The translations under genes were made by a program, and so were the position numbers. The notes under the pieces are model-generated. The model was not told the origin of the DNA. It ran no database searches and worked only from the letters and a program-made list of their open reading frames with translations. DNA of 14,721 nucleotides from Ruminococcaceae bacterium UBA7030 (lineage in GTDB: Bacteria > Bacillota > Clostridia > Oscillospirales > Acutalibacteraceae), in assembly GCA_002494125.1 (NCBI GenBank), contig DLBD01000033.1:1-14721 (forward strand), written 5' to 3'. Positions 6,845 to 13,251 of this stretch are shown here, in pieces; the stretch's first letter is position 1, and every line of letters starts with the position of its first letter.

Positions 6845-8277
6845 AGCTTAGTCCCTCCCTTCTTGGTTTCGCCTGTCAAGATAAAGCTTCCTGTTCCATC
6901 CTGAATAATATCCTCCGGCTCTACTCCCTTAAACTTTGCCATAATCTCAAGCACCTTCGGTCCGCAGAAACCTCCCTGGCATCTGCCCATACCTGCGGTG
7001 CAGCGCCTTTTGATACCGTCAAGCGATACAGGCGGTACGGGCGAATTGAGAGCATCTATAATCTCGCCCTCAGTAATAGTTTCACACCTGCAGACAACTC
7101 TTCCGTATTCAGGCTTTTCAAAGATAAGCTTATTCTTCTCTTCATTTGAAAGCTCCTTGAAGCGAATATGAGTTCTGCTGTCAATATAATCAGCCTTCTC
7201 CTCAAGCTCGAGCCCGTCATCTTTGAGCATATTCAAAACATCCTCTGCAATAGCGGGTGCTGCGCTTAGACCCGGTGATTTTATACCCGCAAGGTCAAGA
7301 AAATGCTTTGCAGCAAAGCCGATTACAAAATCGTCTGTATCAGCATTCGGACGAACACCTGTAAAGTTTCTGATATTCTGTCTGAATGAAATTGAAGGAA
7401 CGGACTTAGACGCAGCCTGTCTGATAAAATCAAGTGAAGAGGTCTTTGTTGACGTATCCTCTTTGTCGGTAAGAATCGAATTAGGCCCTACTATCAAATT
7501 TCCGTGAACTGTAGGCGAAACGAGAACACCCTTACCAAGCTCATTAGGACACTGGAAAATAACGTGCTTCGCTCTGTCGCCCTCCACCTTGTCAAGAAGA
7601 TAGTATTCACCTGCATAAGGCTCAATCTTAAAGCTCGGCTCAGCCACCATATTGTGAATATCGTCACTGTGAACTCCGGCGGCATTGATTACATATTTTG
7701 CGTCAAACTCCTTATCGCCGCAGCTGATTTTCCAAAAACCGTCGTCCTCTTTAATATCTTTAACTTCGCAGTTAAGAAATACCTGAACTCCGTTTCTTAC
7801 GGCAGTTTCGGTCATAGCAATTCCGTACTGCCATGGGTTTACTATTGCTGCAGTCGGCGCATAAAGTGCTCCAAGTGCATTTTCAGAAATCTGGGGTTCC
7901 ATCTTTCTGAGCTCTTCCTGATTGACGATTTTCATATCAGGAACGCCGTTTTTAAGTCCTCTCTCATAAAGCTCTTCAACCGTTTTCATTTCACTTTCTG
8001 TGAAAGCAACAACGAGAGAGCCGATATTCTGATAGTGAACATCGAGCTTTTTACAGATTTCACCCGCAAGCTTGCAGCCTCTTACATTATACTTTGCACA
8101 AAGCGAGCCCGGCTTCGGATCGTAGCCGGCATGGATGATAGCGCTGTTTGCTCTTGTTGCACCGCAGCATATGTCATTATACTTTTCAATGACAGCAATG
8201 CGAAGATTGTATCGGCTGAGATAATACGCACAGGAGCTGCCCATAATTCCGCAGCCGATTATTGCAACGTCATACAT
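6841..8277 (-). CDS. glpA: GlpA-like FAD-dependent dehydrogenase with C-terminal [2Fe-2S] domain
   Basis: 478 residues. Seen: DAO-fold FAD site AIIGCGIMGSSCAYYLSRY (5-23), GATRANSAIIHAGYD soon after, VINAAGVHSD in the middle, LAGIKSPGLSAAPAIAEDV before the C-terminal domain. The last ~85 residues are a BFD-like domain with CRC (396, 398) and C433-x4-C438 in GMGRCQGGFC, ligands for a [2Fe-2S] cluster. This architecture matches anaerobic sn-glycerol-3-phosphate dehydrogenase subunit A, which oxidises glycerol-3-phosphate to dihydroxyacetone phosphate, but it is shorter than E. coli GlpA (about 540). An L-2-hydroxyglutarate-oxidase-like or other hydroxy/amino-acid substrate remains possible, as glpK and glpF are absent here. 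The ATG at 8277 follows AGGAGG by 7 bases; a TTG at 8280 is less well placed. First gene of a three-gene overlapping operon. Confidence 0.85.
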   Translation of the reverse strand: MYDVAIIGCGIMGSSCAYYLSRYNLRIAVIEKYNDICCGATRANSAIIHAGYDPKPGSLCAKYNVRGCKLAGEICKKLDVHYQNIGSLVVAFTESEMKTVEELYERGLKNGVPDMKIVNQEELRKMEPQISENALGALYAPTAAIVNPWQYGIAMTETAVRNGVQVFLNCEVKDIKEDDGFWKISCGDKEFDAKYVINAAGVHSDDIHNMVAEPSFKIEPYAGEYYLLDKVEGDRAKHVIFQCPNELGKGVLVSPTVHGNLIVGPNSILTDKEDTSTKTSSLDFIRQAASKSVPSISFRQNIRNFTGVRPNADTDDFVIGFAAKHFLDLAGIKSPGLSAAPAIAEDVLNMLKDDGLELEEKADYIDSRTHIRFKELSNEEKNKLIFEKPEYGRVVCRCETITEGEIIDALNSPVPPVSLDGIKRRCTAGMGRCQGGFCGPKVLEIMAKFKGVEPEDIIQDGTGSFILTGETKKGGTKL

Positions 8278-8300
8278 CAATATTCCTCCTAATCAAGTTT

Positions 8301-8329
8301 GTGAAGCCTACAAAATTGTAAGTTTTCAC
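8301..8329 (-). promoter_or_regulatory. Leader hairpin/dyad upstream of the GlpA-like gene
   Basis: GTGAA and TTCAC form the outer arms and CTTACAA / TTGTAGG the inner arms (one G-T pair) of a 29-base dyad. It lies between the predicted start point (about 8339) and the ribosome binding site (8285-8290). It could be a repressor operator or an mRNA hairpin that sets expression. No T run follows. Its regulator is unknown. Confidence 0.4.
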
Positions 8330-8345
8330 TATTTTTTATAAACAT

Positions 8346-8374
8346 ATTATAGCATTAATTGTTTATTTTTACAA
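8346..8374 (-). promoter_or_regulatory. Promoter of the GlpA-like operon
   Basis: On the minus strand TTGTAA (8374-8369), 17 bases, then a perfect TATAAT (8351-8346) with TG one base upstream (TGCTATAAT), i.e. an extended -10. The predicted leader is about 62 bases. The remaining AT-rich DNA up to the rpsR terminator (8375-8466) shows no gene. Confidence 0.75.
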
Positions 8375-8466
8375 CAAAATTATAATAATATCCTAATTTT
8401 AATAATTTTGGTTAAAGATGTATGACACATAAAAACAAGGTGTATTATAAAATTATATTTTTCAAC

Positions 8467-8498
8467 AAAAAAGGACTTCGTCTATGACGAAGCCCTTT
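8467..8498 (-). terminator. Rho-independent terminator of the rpsF-ssb-rpsR operon
   Basis: Arms 8470-8482 and 8486-8498 pair over 13 bp in the minus-strand RNA (one G-U) around a 3-base loop, followed by six T. It begins 11 bases after the rpsR stop codon. Confidence 0.92.
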
Positions 8499-8509
8499 AG
8501 AACTTTTTA

Positions 8510-8749
8510 TTAGTCTGATGTGTATGGAAGAAGTGCAAGGTGTCTTGCTCTCTTGATAGCTGTTGTAAGCTCTCTCTGATGCTTTGCACAAGTACCTGTT
8601 ACACGACGAGGGAGAATCTTTGACCTCTCTGAAACAAATCTCTTAAGCTTTGTTACATCCTTGTAGTCGATTTCCTCAACCTTATCTACACAAAATACAC
8701 ATACCTTTTTGCGGCCCTTACGCGGACCTGCAGCCTTATTGTATGCCAT
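8510..8749 (-). CDS. rpsR: 30S ribosomal protein S18 (zinc-type)
   Basis: 79 residues, normal for S18, which pairs with S6 on the platform of the small ribosomal subunit. Seen: CVFC (Cys17, Cys20), IDYKDVTKLKRFVSERSKILPRRVTGTC with Cys54, then AKHQRELTTAIKRARHLALLPY, the highly conserved C-terminal block. The cysteines plus His57 are consistent with the 'C+' form of S18 that binds zinc; organisms of this type sometimes carry a second cysteine-free copy elsewhere. AGGAGG lies 7 bases before the ATG at 8749. Last gene of the rpsF-ssb-rpsR operon, 16 bases after ssb. Confidence 0.98.
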   Translation of the reverse strand: MAYNKAAGPRKGRKKVCVFCVDKVEEIDYKDVTKLKRFVSERSKILPRRVTGTCAKHQRELTTAIKRARHLALLPYTSD

Positions 8750-8765
8750 AATGGTTCCTCCTTAG

Positions 8766-9197
8766 TTAGAATGGTAAATCGTCGTCATCATCAACGATTT
8801 CTTCAAAGTCTGAGTTGTCGGCACTCGCATAGCTTGGTGCCGGCTGAGTAAATGCGTTGTTAGCCGTGCCTGTTTCTGCCTTTGAACCGCAGAAGGACAC
8901 GTTATTTGCAACTACCTCTGTTGACTTTCTGTTGTTACCGCTCTTGTCGGTATAGTTCTGAGTCTGGATAGAGCCTTCAACCGCAATCATTGAACCCTTG
9001 TGAAAATAACGGGACACGAATTCAGCGGTCTGGCGCCATGCCACACAGTCGATAAAGTCAGCCTGTCTTTCGGCGCCTGACTTCTGGTAGTTTCTGTCGC
9101 AGGCAACCTGAAAGCGAACGAACGAAACACCGGATGGTGTTGAACGAAGCTCGGGGTCATAAGTAAGCCTGCCCATTAATGCAACTGTATTAATCAT
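8766..9197 (-). CDS. ssb: Single-stranded DNA-binding protein SSB
   Basis: 143 residues. An OB-fold domain (about 1-105) begins MINTVALMGRLTYDPELRSTPSGVSF and includes FIDCVAWRQTAEF and KGSMIAVEGSIQTQNYTDKSGN. A short, low-complexity linker rich in Ala, Ser and Asn follows. The acidic tail ends DDDDDLPF, the conserved docking peptide for replication and repair partners. SSB coats single-stranded DNA in replication, recombination and repair. The ATG at 9197 follows GGAGGG. It sits between rpsF and rpsR, the standard Firmicute arrangement, which ties SSB supply to ribosomal protein synthesis; the S6:S18-responsive leader upstream of rpsF would then affect it too. Confidence 0.98.
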   Translation of the reverse strand: MINTVALMGRLTYDPELRSTPSGVSFVRFQVACDRNYQKSGAERQADFIDCVAWRQTAEFVSRYFHKGSMIAVEGSIQTQNYTDKSGNNRKSTEVVANNVSFCGSKAETGTANNAFTQPAPSYASADNSDFEEIVDDDDDLPF

Positions 9198-9212
9198 ATT
9201 TTTGCCCTCCGT

Positions 9213-9503
9213 TTATTCGCCTTTAGCGACTATGAGTGAACGAAGAACGCCGTCAGTAATGTTGATTACACGATCAAGCTCAGCCGGGAAGCTGTCCTCG
9301 CAGGCAAAGTTGATTACTACATAGTAACCCTCCGGCTCATAGTTGATAGGATATGCAAGCTTACGCTTACCCCATACGTCTACTTCGCCAAGAGTGCCAT
9401 TCTTGCTGATAAGGTCTGTGAACTTGTTCTTAAGACCTTCAACTGCATCTTCTCCGTTTTTAAGAGAGAAAACCATTACGATTTCGTAATTTCTTAATGC
9501 CAT
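9213..9503 (-). CDS. rpsF: 30S ribosomal protein S6
   Basis: 96 residues, normal length. Seen: MALRNYEIVMVFSL at the start, DVWGKRKLAYPINYEPEGYYVVINF in the middle (the conserved WGKRKLAYPI...GYY block) and ELDRVINITDGVLRSLIV near the end. S6 forms a heterodimer with S18 during assembly of the small subunit; the dimer also represses its own operon by binding the rpsF leader. AAGGAGGTG lies 8 bases before the ATG at 9503. First gene of rpsF-ssb-rpsR. Confidence 0.98.
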   Translation of the reverse strand: MALRNYEIVMVFSLKNGEDAVEGLKNKFTDLISKNGTLGEVDVWGKRKLAYPINYEPEGYYVVINFACEDSFPAELDRVINITDGVLRSLIVAKGE

Positions 9504-9528
9504 TCTTTAGCACCTCCTTCTGGACTAT

Positions 9529-9553
9529 TGGCCCGATTCTCCTCGGGCAAGGA
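9529..9553 (-). promoter_or_regulatory. Probable S6:S18-binding leader hairpin of rpsF
   Basis: GCCCGA (9548-9543 on the minus strand) pairs with TCGGGC (9536-9531) around loop GGAGAA; TTG and CAA can lengthen the stem with one bulged C. The hairpin lies between the start point and the rpsF ribosome binding site. It contains the CCG sequence that is key in the known bacterial rpsF leader motif, which mimics the S6:S18 site on 16S rRNA. Position and content support the call; the exact consensus fold was not checked. Confidence 0.55.
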
Positions 9554-9580
9554 TAATTGCTTATGTTTATAAGCCTATGT

Positions 9581-9609
9581 ATTATATCAATTAAAAGCCG
9601 TAATGTCAA
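9581..9609 (-). promoter_or_regulatory. Consensus promoter of rpsF-ssb-rpsR
   Basis: TTGACA (9609-9604), a 17-base spacer and TATAAT (9586-9581) on the minus strand: a perfect match to the housekeeping consensus. Transcription should start near 9574, where GCTTAT-AAAC-ATAAGC (9574-9559) forms a hairpin at the very 5' end of the mRNA, a placement known to protect messages from decay. Confidence 0.92.
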
Positions 9610-9620
9610 GCATTTAATTG

Positions 9621-10283
9621 TTATAAATAATCTAAAACCTCGATGATATCGGTAATTATCGGCATTGAGTCATCGAGCATCTGATTTTCGAACCAACCGA
9701 AATTCATACGTATAGTCATCATACCCGCATCCCTTGCGCCCTGAATATCGTTTATCGGATGGTCGCCGACATAGCAGCACTCCTCCGGCTTTAATCCGAG
9801 TTTGTCAGCCGTGTAGGTGAAAAGGCGCGGATCCGGCTTATGAATGCCGACGTCTCCGCTGACTACGACTATATCGCAATACGGTCGAAGTCCGCTTGTG
9901 TCCATTTTATGATTTTGAAGATAGGACGGTCCGTTTGTGATAACGCCGACAATATATCCCCTTTTTTTAAGTTCCTTAAGAAGCTTTTTAGAATTAGGAA
10001 AAATAACATTGTGGTCGCCGAAAGTTTCGTCGTAGTGTCTTGCGAGCAAAACGTTTGACGGAGCGTCCTTCCAGTTCCACATCTTTATCAGACCTTCGTA
10101 CCACTGCTCACGGTTTACATAACCGCCCTTACCTGTGATGCGCATATCCTCCTTGCGCTTTTCTCTTTCCGCCTCGTCAATTTCGGGGCAGAAGGTATCA
10201 AAGAAGGTATCCATATACTTTTCAAACGCTGCAGTTCTGTCCTGCAGAGTTTCGTCAAAATCAAATAATACTGCTTTTATCAT
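9621..10283 (-). CDS. HAD-superfamily phosphatase (COG1011-like)
   Basis: 220 residues from the ATG at 10283. Seen: motif I DFDET with nucleophile Asp8 and Asp10; a helical cap (about 15-90); motif II VITNG (Thr116); motif III Lys149 in HKPDPRLF; motif IV VGDHPINDIQGA with Asp174 and Asp179. All catalytic positions of a Mg-dependent haloacid-dehalogenase-type phosphatase are present; the substrate cannot be read from sequence, with nucleotide or sugar phosphates most usual in this group. The ATG at 10283 places motif I at the usual distance from the N-terminus; an ATG at 10307 would add eight residues. Neither has a clear binding site, and the gene overlaps the end of ribF by 23 bases, so translation is probably coupled to ribF. 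Confidence 0.88.
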   Translation of the reverse strand: MIKAVLFDFDETLQDRTAAFEKYMDTFFDTFCPEIDEAEREKRKEDMRITGKGGYVNREQWYEGLIKMWNWKDAPSNVLLARHYDETFGDHNVIFPNSKKLLKELKKRGYIVGVITNGPSYLQNHKMDTSGLRPYCDIVVVSGDVGIHKPDPRLFTYTADKLGLKPEECCYVGDHPINDIQGARDAGMMTIRMNFGWFENQMLDDSMPIITDIIEVLDYL

Positions 10284-11076
10284 TTTCAAGTTGTTTTCTA
10301 AGTTCATCAAGCGATGAAAATTCCTTTTCTTCTCTTATATAATCCTCAAGCTCAAGGCGTATACGTCTACCGTAGAGGTCGCCTTCAAAGCCGAATATAT
10401 GTGTTTCGCAAAGGGTGTCGTCAACTCGCCAGGTCGGTCTTATGCCTATATTTGTAAAAGCGTTATAGCGTATGCCGTCAATCTCACACGCGCTTTTATA
10501 AACACCGTATTTAGGCACGACAAGCCCCTTGGGCAAATGCTGGTTAATAGTCGGAAAGCCTATTGTTCTTCCTCTCTTATCCCCTTCTAAAACTTCGTTT
10601 TCAAAGGTGAAGGAGTAGCCAAGCATTTCATTTGCTTTTCTTATTTCTCCACATTCAAGCGCCTTCCTTATTCTTGTAGACGATATGGGTTCGCCCTCGA
10701 AATCGAGATGTTCAAGAATTCTTACCCACACATTTTTATCCTCAAGATATTTACGCATATCAAGCGCAGTCCATGACGCATTTTTACCAAAGCGAAAATT
10801 AAATCCGCAAAGGACAATACCTGCGCCAAACTCACCAATAAGGATTTTCTCAATGAAATCCTCGCCGTGCATATCCTTGATTTCATCAAAGTCAGCAAAG
10901 ACAGCGTTTGGATAACGTCTTTCAAAAATACTTTTCTGAAGCAGTGAAAACTTATTATTTACGCAGTATATCACGGCGTTCTTGGCACCGGAAACAACAG
11001 TTTTATGCGCACGGTGCATTCCGTCAAAATCGCCGAGGGCAACCGCTATTCGATTTGTGTTTTCAAAATCGTTCAT
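10261..11076 (-). CDS. ribF: Riboflavin kinase / FMN adenylyltransferase, compact form
   Basis: 271 residues versus about 305-315 usual. The C-terminal riboflavin kinase domain (about 145-265) is well preserved: GDKRGRTIGFPTIN (the PTAN-type motif, here PTIN), PKYGVYKS, FTNIGIRPT, ETHIFGFEGDLYGRRIRLEL. The N-terminal adenylyltransferase domain has GDFDGMHRAH (15-24), where the family's second half is usually HxGH; GFNFRFGKNASW (91-102), where GD usually ends the block; and ISSTRIR (131-137). The usual stretch between the first motif and the middle of the domain, containing the F.PHP-like element, is much shortened. So FMN formation is very likely, and FAD formation is plausible but uncertain. 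The ATG at 11076 is one base after the truB stop, with a weak AAGAGA site, so the genes are coupled. Confidence 0.9.
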   Translation of the reverse strand: MNDFENTNRIAVALGDFDGMHRAHKTVVSGAKNAVIYCVNNKFSLLQKSIFERRYPNAVFADFDEIKDMHGEDFIEKILIGEFGAGIVLCGFNFRFGKNASWTALDMRKYLEDKNVWVRILEHLDFEGEPISSTRIRKALECGEIRKANEMLGYSFTFENEVLEGDKRGRTIGFPTINQHLPKGLVVPKYGVYKSACEIDGIRYNAFTNIGIRPTWRVDDTLCETHIFGFEGDLYGRRIRLELEDYIREEKEFSSLDELRKQLENDKSSII

Positions 11077-11077
11077 A

Positions 11078-11974
11078 CTAATCTCTTTTCGTGAGCAGTC
11101 TTAAAACCGAAAGCTCACCTTTTTCATTATCAATCTTTCCGAGTCCGAGGAATATTCCATCGGGTGAATACACCCTGCACACACCCTCTCCCGGTACGGC
11201 TTTAAGCCTTGTTTTATCAAGAGCTCCGCCGTTTGAAAACCTCTTAGCTTGAGCAAAGGATACAACAACCTCCGGGTACGAAGAAAGCATTTTGTCAATA
11301 CTAAGAAGAATATCGTCAAAGTTGCCATCGCTGTCGTGCCTTTTCTGAAGCTCATCAAGAGTTACACAGTCGTCAATTCCAAAGCCCATAGCTTTAGTTC
11401 TGACAAGCTTTGTCATAACCGCACCGCATCCAAGGCTCTGACCGATATCGTCGATAAGCGTTCTTATATAAGTTCCCTTGCTGCACTCAACATCAATGAC
11501 GTACTCACCGTTGTTTTCGCCGGCAAGCTCAAGTCTTTTTATCTCAATCTCTCTCGGCTGCCTTTCAACAGTTTTACCCTGTCTGGCAAGCTCGTAAAGT
11601 CTTTTGCCGTCAACGGACACTGCAGAATACATAGGAGGAAGCTGTGTTATAACTCCCTTGAAGTTTTCAAGGACTTTTTCAACAGCATCATAATCTGCTT
11701 TTACCTCACGCTCGGTTAAAACGTTGCCTGTAATATCAAGGGTATCTGTCGTTTTCCCGAGAATAAAGGAGGCACGGTACGCCTTATCGCTGTCAGGCAA
11801 AAAGTTAAGAAACCTTGTTGCGCCGCCAAGCATTATCGGCAAAACGCCCGTTGCCATAGGGTCAAGCGTTCCCGTATGGCCAACCTTTTTCTCTCTCGTA
11901 ATGCCTCTTACCTTTGCGCATACACCGAAAGAGGTAATATCAGCATCCTTATTTATACAAATTATACCTGTCAT
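11078..11974 (-). CDS. truB: tRNA pseudouridine(55) synthase
   Basis: 298 residues, normal length. TruB makes pseudouridine 55 in the T loop of nearly all tRNAs. Seen: GIICINKDADITSFGVCAKVRGI at the N-terminus, catalytic block KVGHTGTLDPMATGVL with Asp38, ATRFLNFLPDSDKAYRA, LPPMYSAVSVDGKRLYELAR and SKGTYIRTLIDDIG, the family landmarks in order, then a small PUA-like tail. Its ATG overlaps the nrnA stop as ATGA (11971-11974). Member of the infB operon. Confidence 0.97.
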   Translation of the reverse strand: MTGIICINKDADITSFGVCAKVRGITREKKVGHTGTLDPMATGVLPIMLGGATRFLNFLPDSDKAYRASFILGKTTDTLDITGNVLTEREVKADYDAVEKVLENFKGVITQLPPMYSAVSVDGKRLYELARQGKTVERQPREIEIKRLELAGENNGEYVIDVECSKGTYIRTLIDDIGQSLGCGAVMTKLVRTKAMGFGIDDCVTLDELQKRHDSDGNFDDILLSIDKMLSSYPEVVVSFAQAKRFSNGGALDKTRLKAVPGEGVCRVYSPDGIFLGLGKIDNEKGELSVLRLLTKRD

Positions 11975-12912
11975 TTTCTTAAAAGCTCGCTGCCCTTTTC
12001 GACAATTCTTGACCTTGCTTCCATAACGCCGCAGTCAAAACGGCATGCTGCCGCTTGAGGATGACCGCCGCCTGAAAACATTTTTGCAAGTTCGGCAGCA
12101 TTAACCTTTTCAAAGGTTCTTATAGAAGCCTTGCAGGTGCCATCCGGCTTTTCCTTAATGATCACACCGATTTCAACGCCCTCAATCTGCCTTGTAAGAG
12201 GAGCAAGCGCCTCGGTTTCCTGTTCATTTGAGCCTGTCTGGTTATACATATCCTGTGTAACCGTAATAACCGCAATTCTGTCATCGTCAAAAAATGACAT
12301 TGATTCAAGCGCAAGCCTTTCAAGTTTTGCATAGGTCTTGGTCTTTGTTTCAAACATAAGGCGGTTAATCATGCCATTATCCGCTCCAAGCTCTATAAGG
12401 TCAGCTGCAACACGGTAGGTCTGTGCTGTGGTTGACGCATACCTGAAACATCCCGTGTCGGTTGAAAGGCCGGTATAAAGACTCTCAGCCATACGCTTGT
12501 CAATTTCGGCGCCAAGCTCTTTTATAACATAATACATTGTCTGGCACGCCGCAGGAACATCTTCAAGAAGAAGATAGTCGGCATATTCAGTATTAGTTAT
12601 ATGGTGGTCAATACAAAGGTCAATATGATATTTACCTTCAAGCGCGCCAAGAAGATTGGGCGTTGCAACATCAACCGCAACAACGAACTGCGGCTTGAAA
12701 TTCGTGATAGCTATGTCGTCAAAAAGATAGCTGTACTTTGCCGGTATTTCCGCCTCGTTTACAACTGAGCAGAACTTGCCCAACTTAAGCAGAGCACGGC
12801 AAAGGGCAAAGCCGCTTCCGAGAGTGTCACCGTCAGGGTGAGCATGGGTGAGTATAAGAATATCATCCTTTTCCGAAAGCAGTCTTGCACACTCTTTAAT
12901 GTCAATTCTCAT
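11971..12912 (-). CDS. nrnA: DHH-DHHA1 phosphoesterase, NrnA-type oligoribonuclease / pAp phosphatase
   Basis: 313 residues, normal for NrnA, which degrades 2-5-nt RNA fragments and often 3'-phosphoadenosine-5'-phosphate. Seen: metal-binding LTHAHPDGDT with His23, His25(-Pro), Asp27 and Asp29; VVAVDVA with Asp81; the DHH triad IDHHITN (102-104); and TDTG with Asp152. The C-terminal DHHA1 substrate-binding motif is FSGGGHPQAAACRF (279-292). All catalytic positions are present. The ATG at 12912 follows AAGGA and overlaps the rbfA end by 11 bases. The rbfA-nrnA-truB order is standard in Firmicutes. A c-di-AMP/pGpG-type substrate is also possible within the family. Confidence 0.92.
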   Translation of the reverse strand: MRIDIKECARLLSEKDDILILTHAHPDGDTLGSGFALCRALLKLGKFCSVVNEAEIPAKYSYLFDDIAITNFKPQFVVAVDVATPNLLGALEGKYHIDLCIDHHITNTEYADYLLLEDVPAACQTMYYVIKELGAEIDKRMAESLYTGLSTDTGCFRYASTTAQTYRVAADLIELGADNGMINRLMFETKTKTYAKLERLALESMSFFDDDRIAVITVTQDMYNQTGSNEQETEALAPLTRQIEGVEIGVIIKEKPDGTCKASIRTFEKVNAAELAKMFSGGGHPQAAACRFDCGVMEARSRIVEKGSELLRK

Positions 12913-13249
12913 TACTTAATTCCTTAATTTTATTAAAAAGCTCCATGCCTTTTTCAATAGAATCGTCAGCGATAAAGCGAAGCTCGGGACACTTTCTTAA
13001 ATGAAGCCTTGAGCCAAGCTGTTTTCTGATATATCCCTGCGCACTTTCAAGCCCCTTTACCGAGGTTTTTGCAACCTCTATGCCTTCAATGGCACTGATA
13101 TAAACCTTTGCATAGCTGAGGTCGTTTGTGACATCAACCTTTACAACGGTAAGCATCGGGCTTATTCTCGGGTCCTTAAGTTCTCGCATAATTGAGATTA
13201 TCTCACGCTTTATATCCTCACTGATTCTGTCAATATGAAATCCTGCCAT
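12902..13249 (-). CDS. rbfA: Ribosome-binding factor A
   Basis: 115 residues, a single KH-like domain that binds the free 30S subunit and helps late 16S rRNA maturation and cold adaptation. Seen: HIDRISEDIKREIISIMRELKDPRISPMLTVVKVDVTNDLSYAKVYIS, the conserved first half, and the GYIRKQLGSRLHLRKCPELRFIADDSIEKG block with the final helix. Two bases separate its ATG from the infB stop, with only a weak site (AGGGAT) upstream, so translation probably depends on infB. Confidence 0.97.
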   Translation of the reverse strand: MAGFHIDRISEDIKREIISIMRELKDPRISPMLTVVKVDVTNDLSYAKVYISAIEGIEVAKTSVKGLESAQGYIRKQLGSRLHLRKCPELRFIADDSIEKGMELFNKIKELSNEN

Positions 13250-13251
13250 AA

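Noticed and set aside
7504..8292. 262-codon plus-strand open frame opposite the GlpA-like gene
   Set aside because: Cysteine- and isoleucine-rich translation without motifs, antisense to a gene with intact catalytic motifs and a good start site; shadow frame.
8317..8330. Possible catabolite-response (cre) site TGTAAGTTTTCACT
   Set aside because: The central CG and the last position of the consensus are missing; the match comes from the leader dyad.
8418..8430. Near-palindrome ATGTATGACACAT upstream of the GlpA-like promoter
   Set aside because: Short, one mismatched pair, about 45 bases upstream of the -35 box; no known operator recognised, and expected by chance in AT-rich DNA.
11249..11719. 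156-codon plus-strand open frame opposite truB
   Set aside because: No binding site, no family resemblance, entirely within truB.
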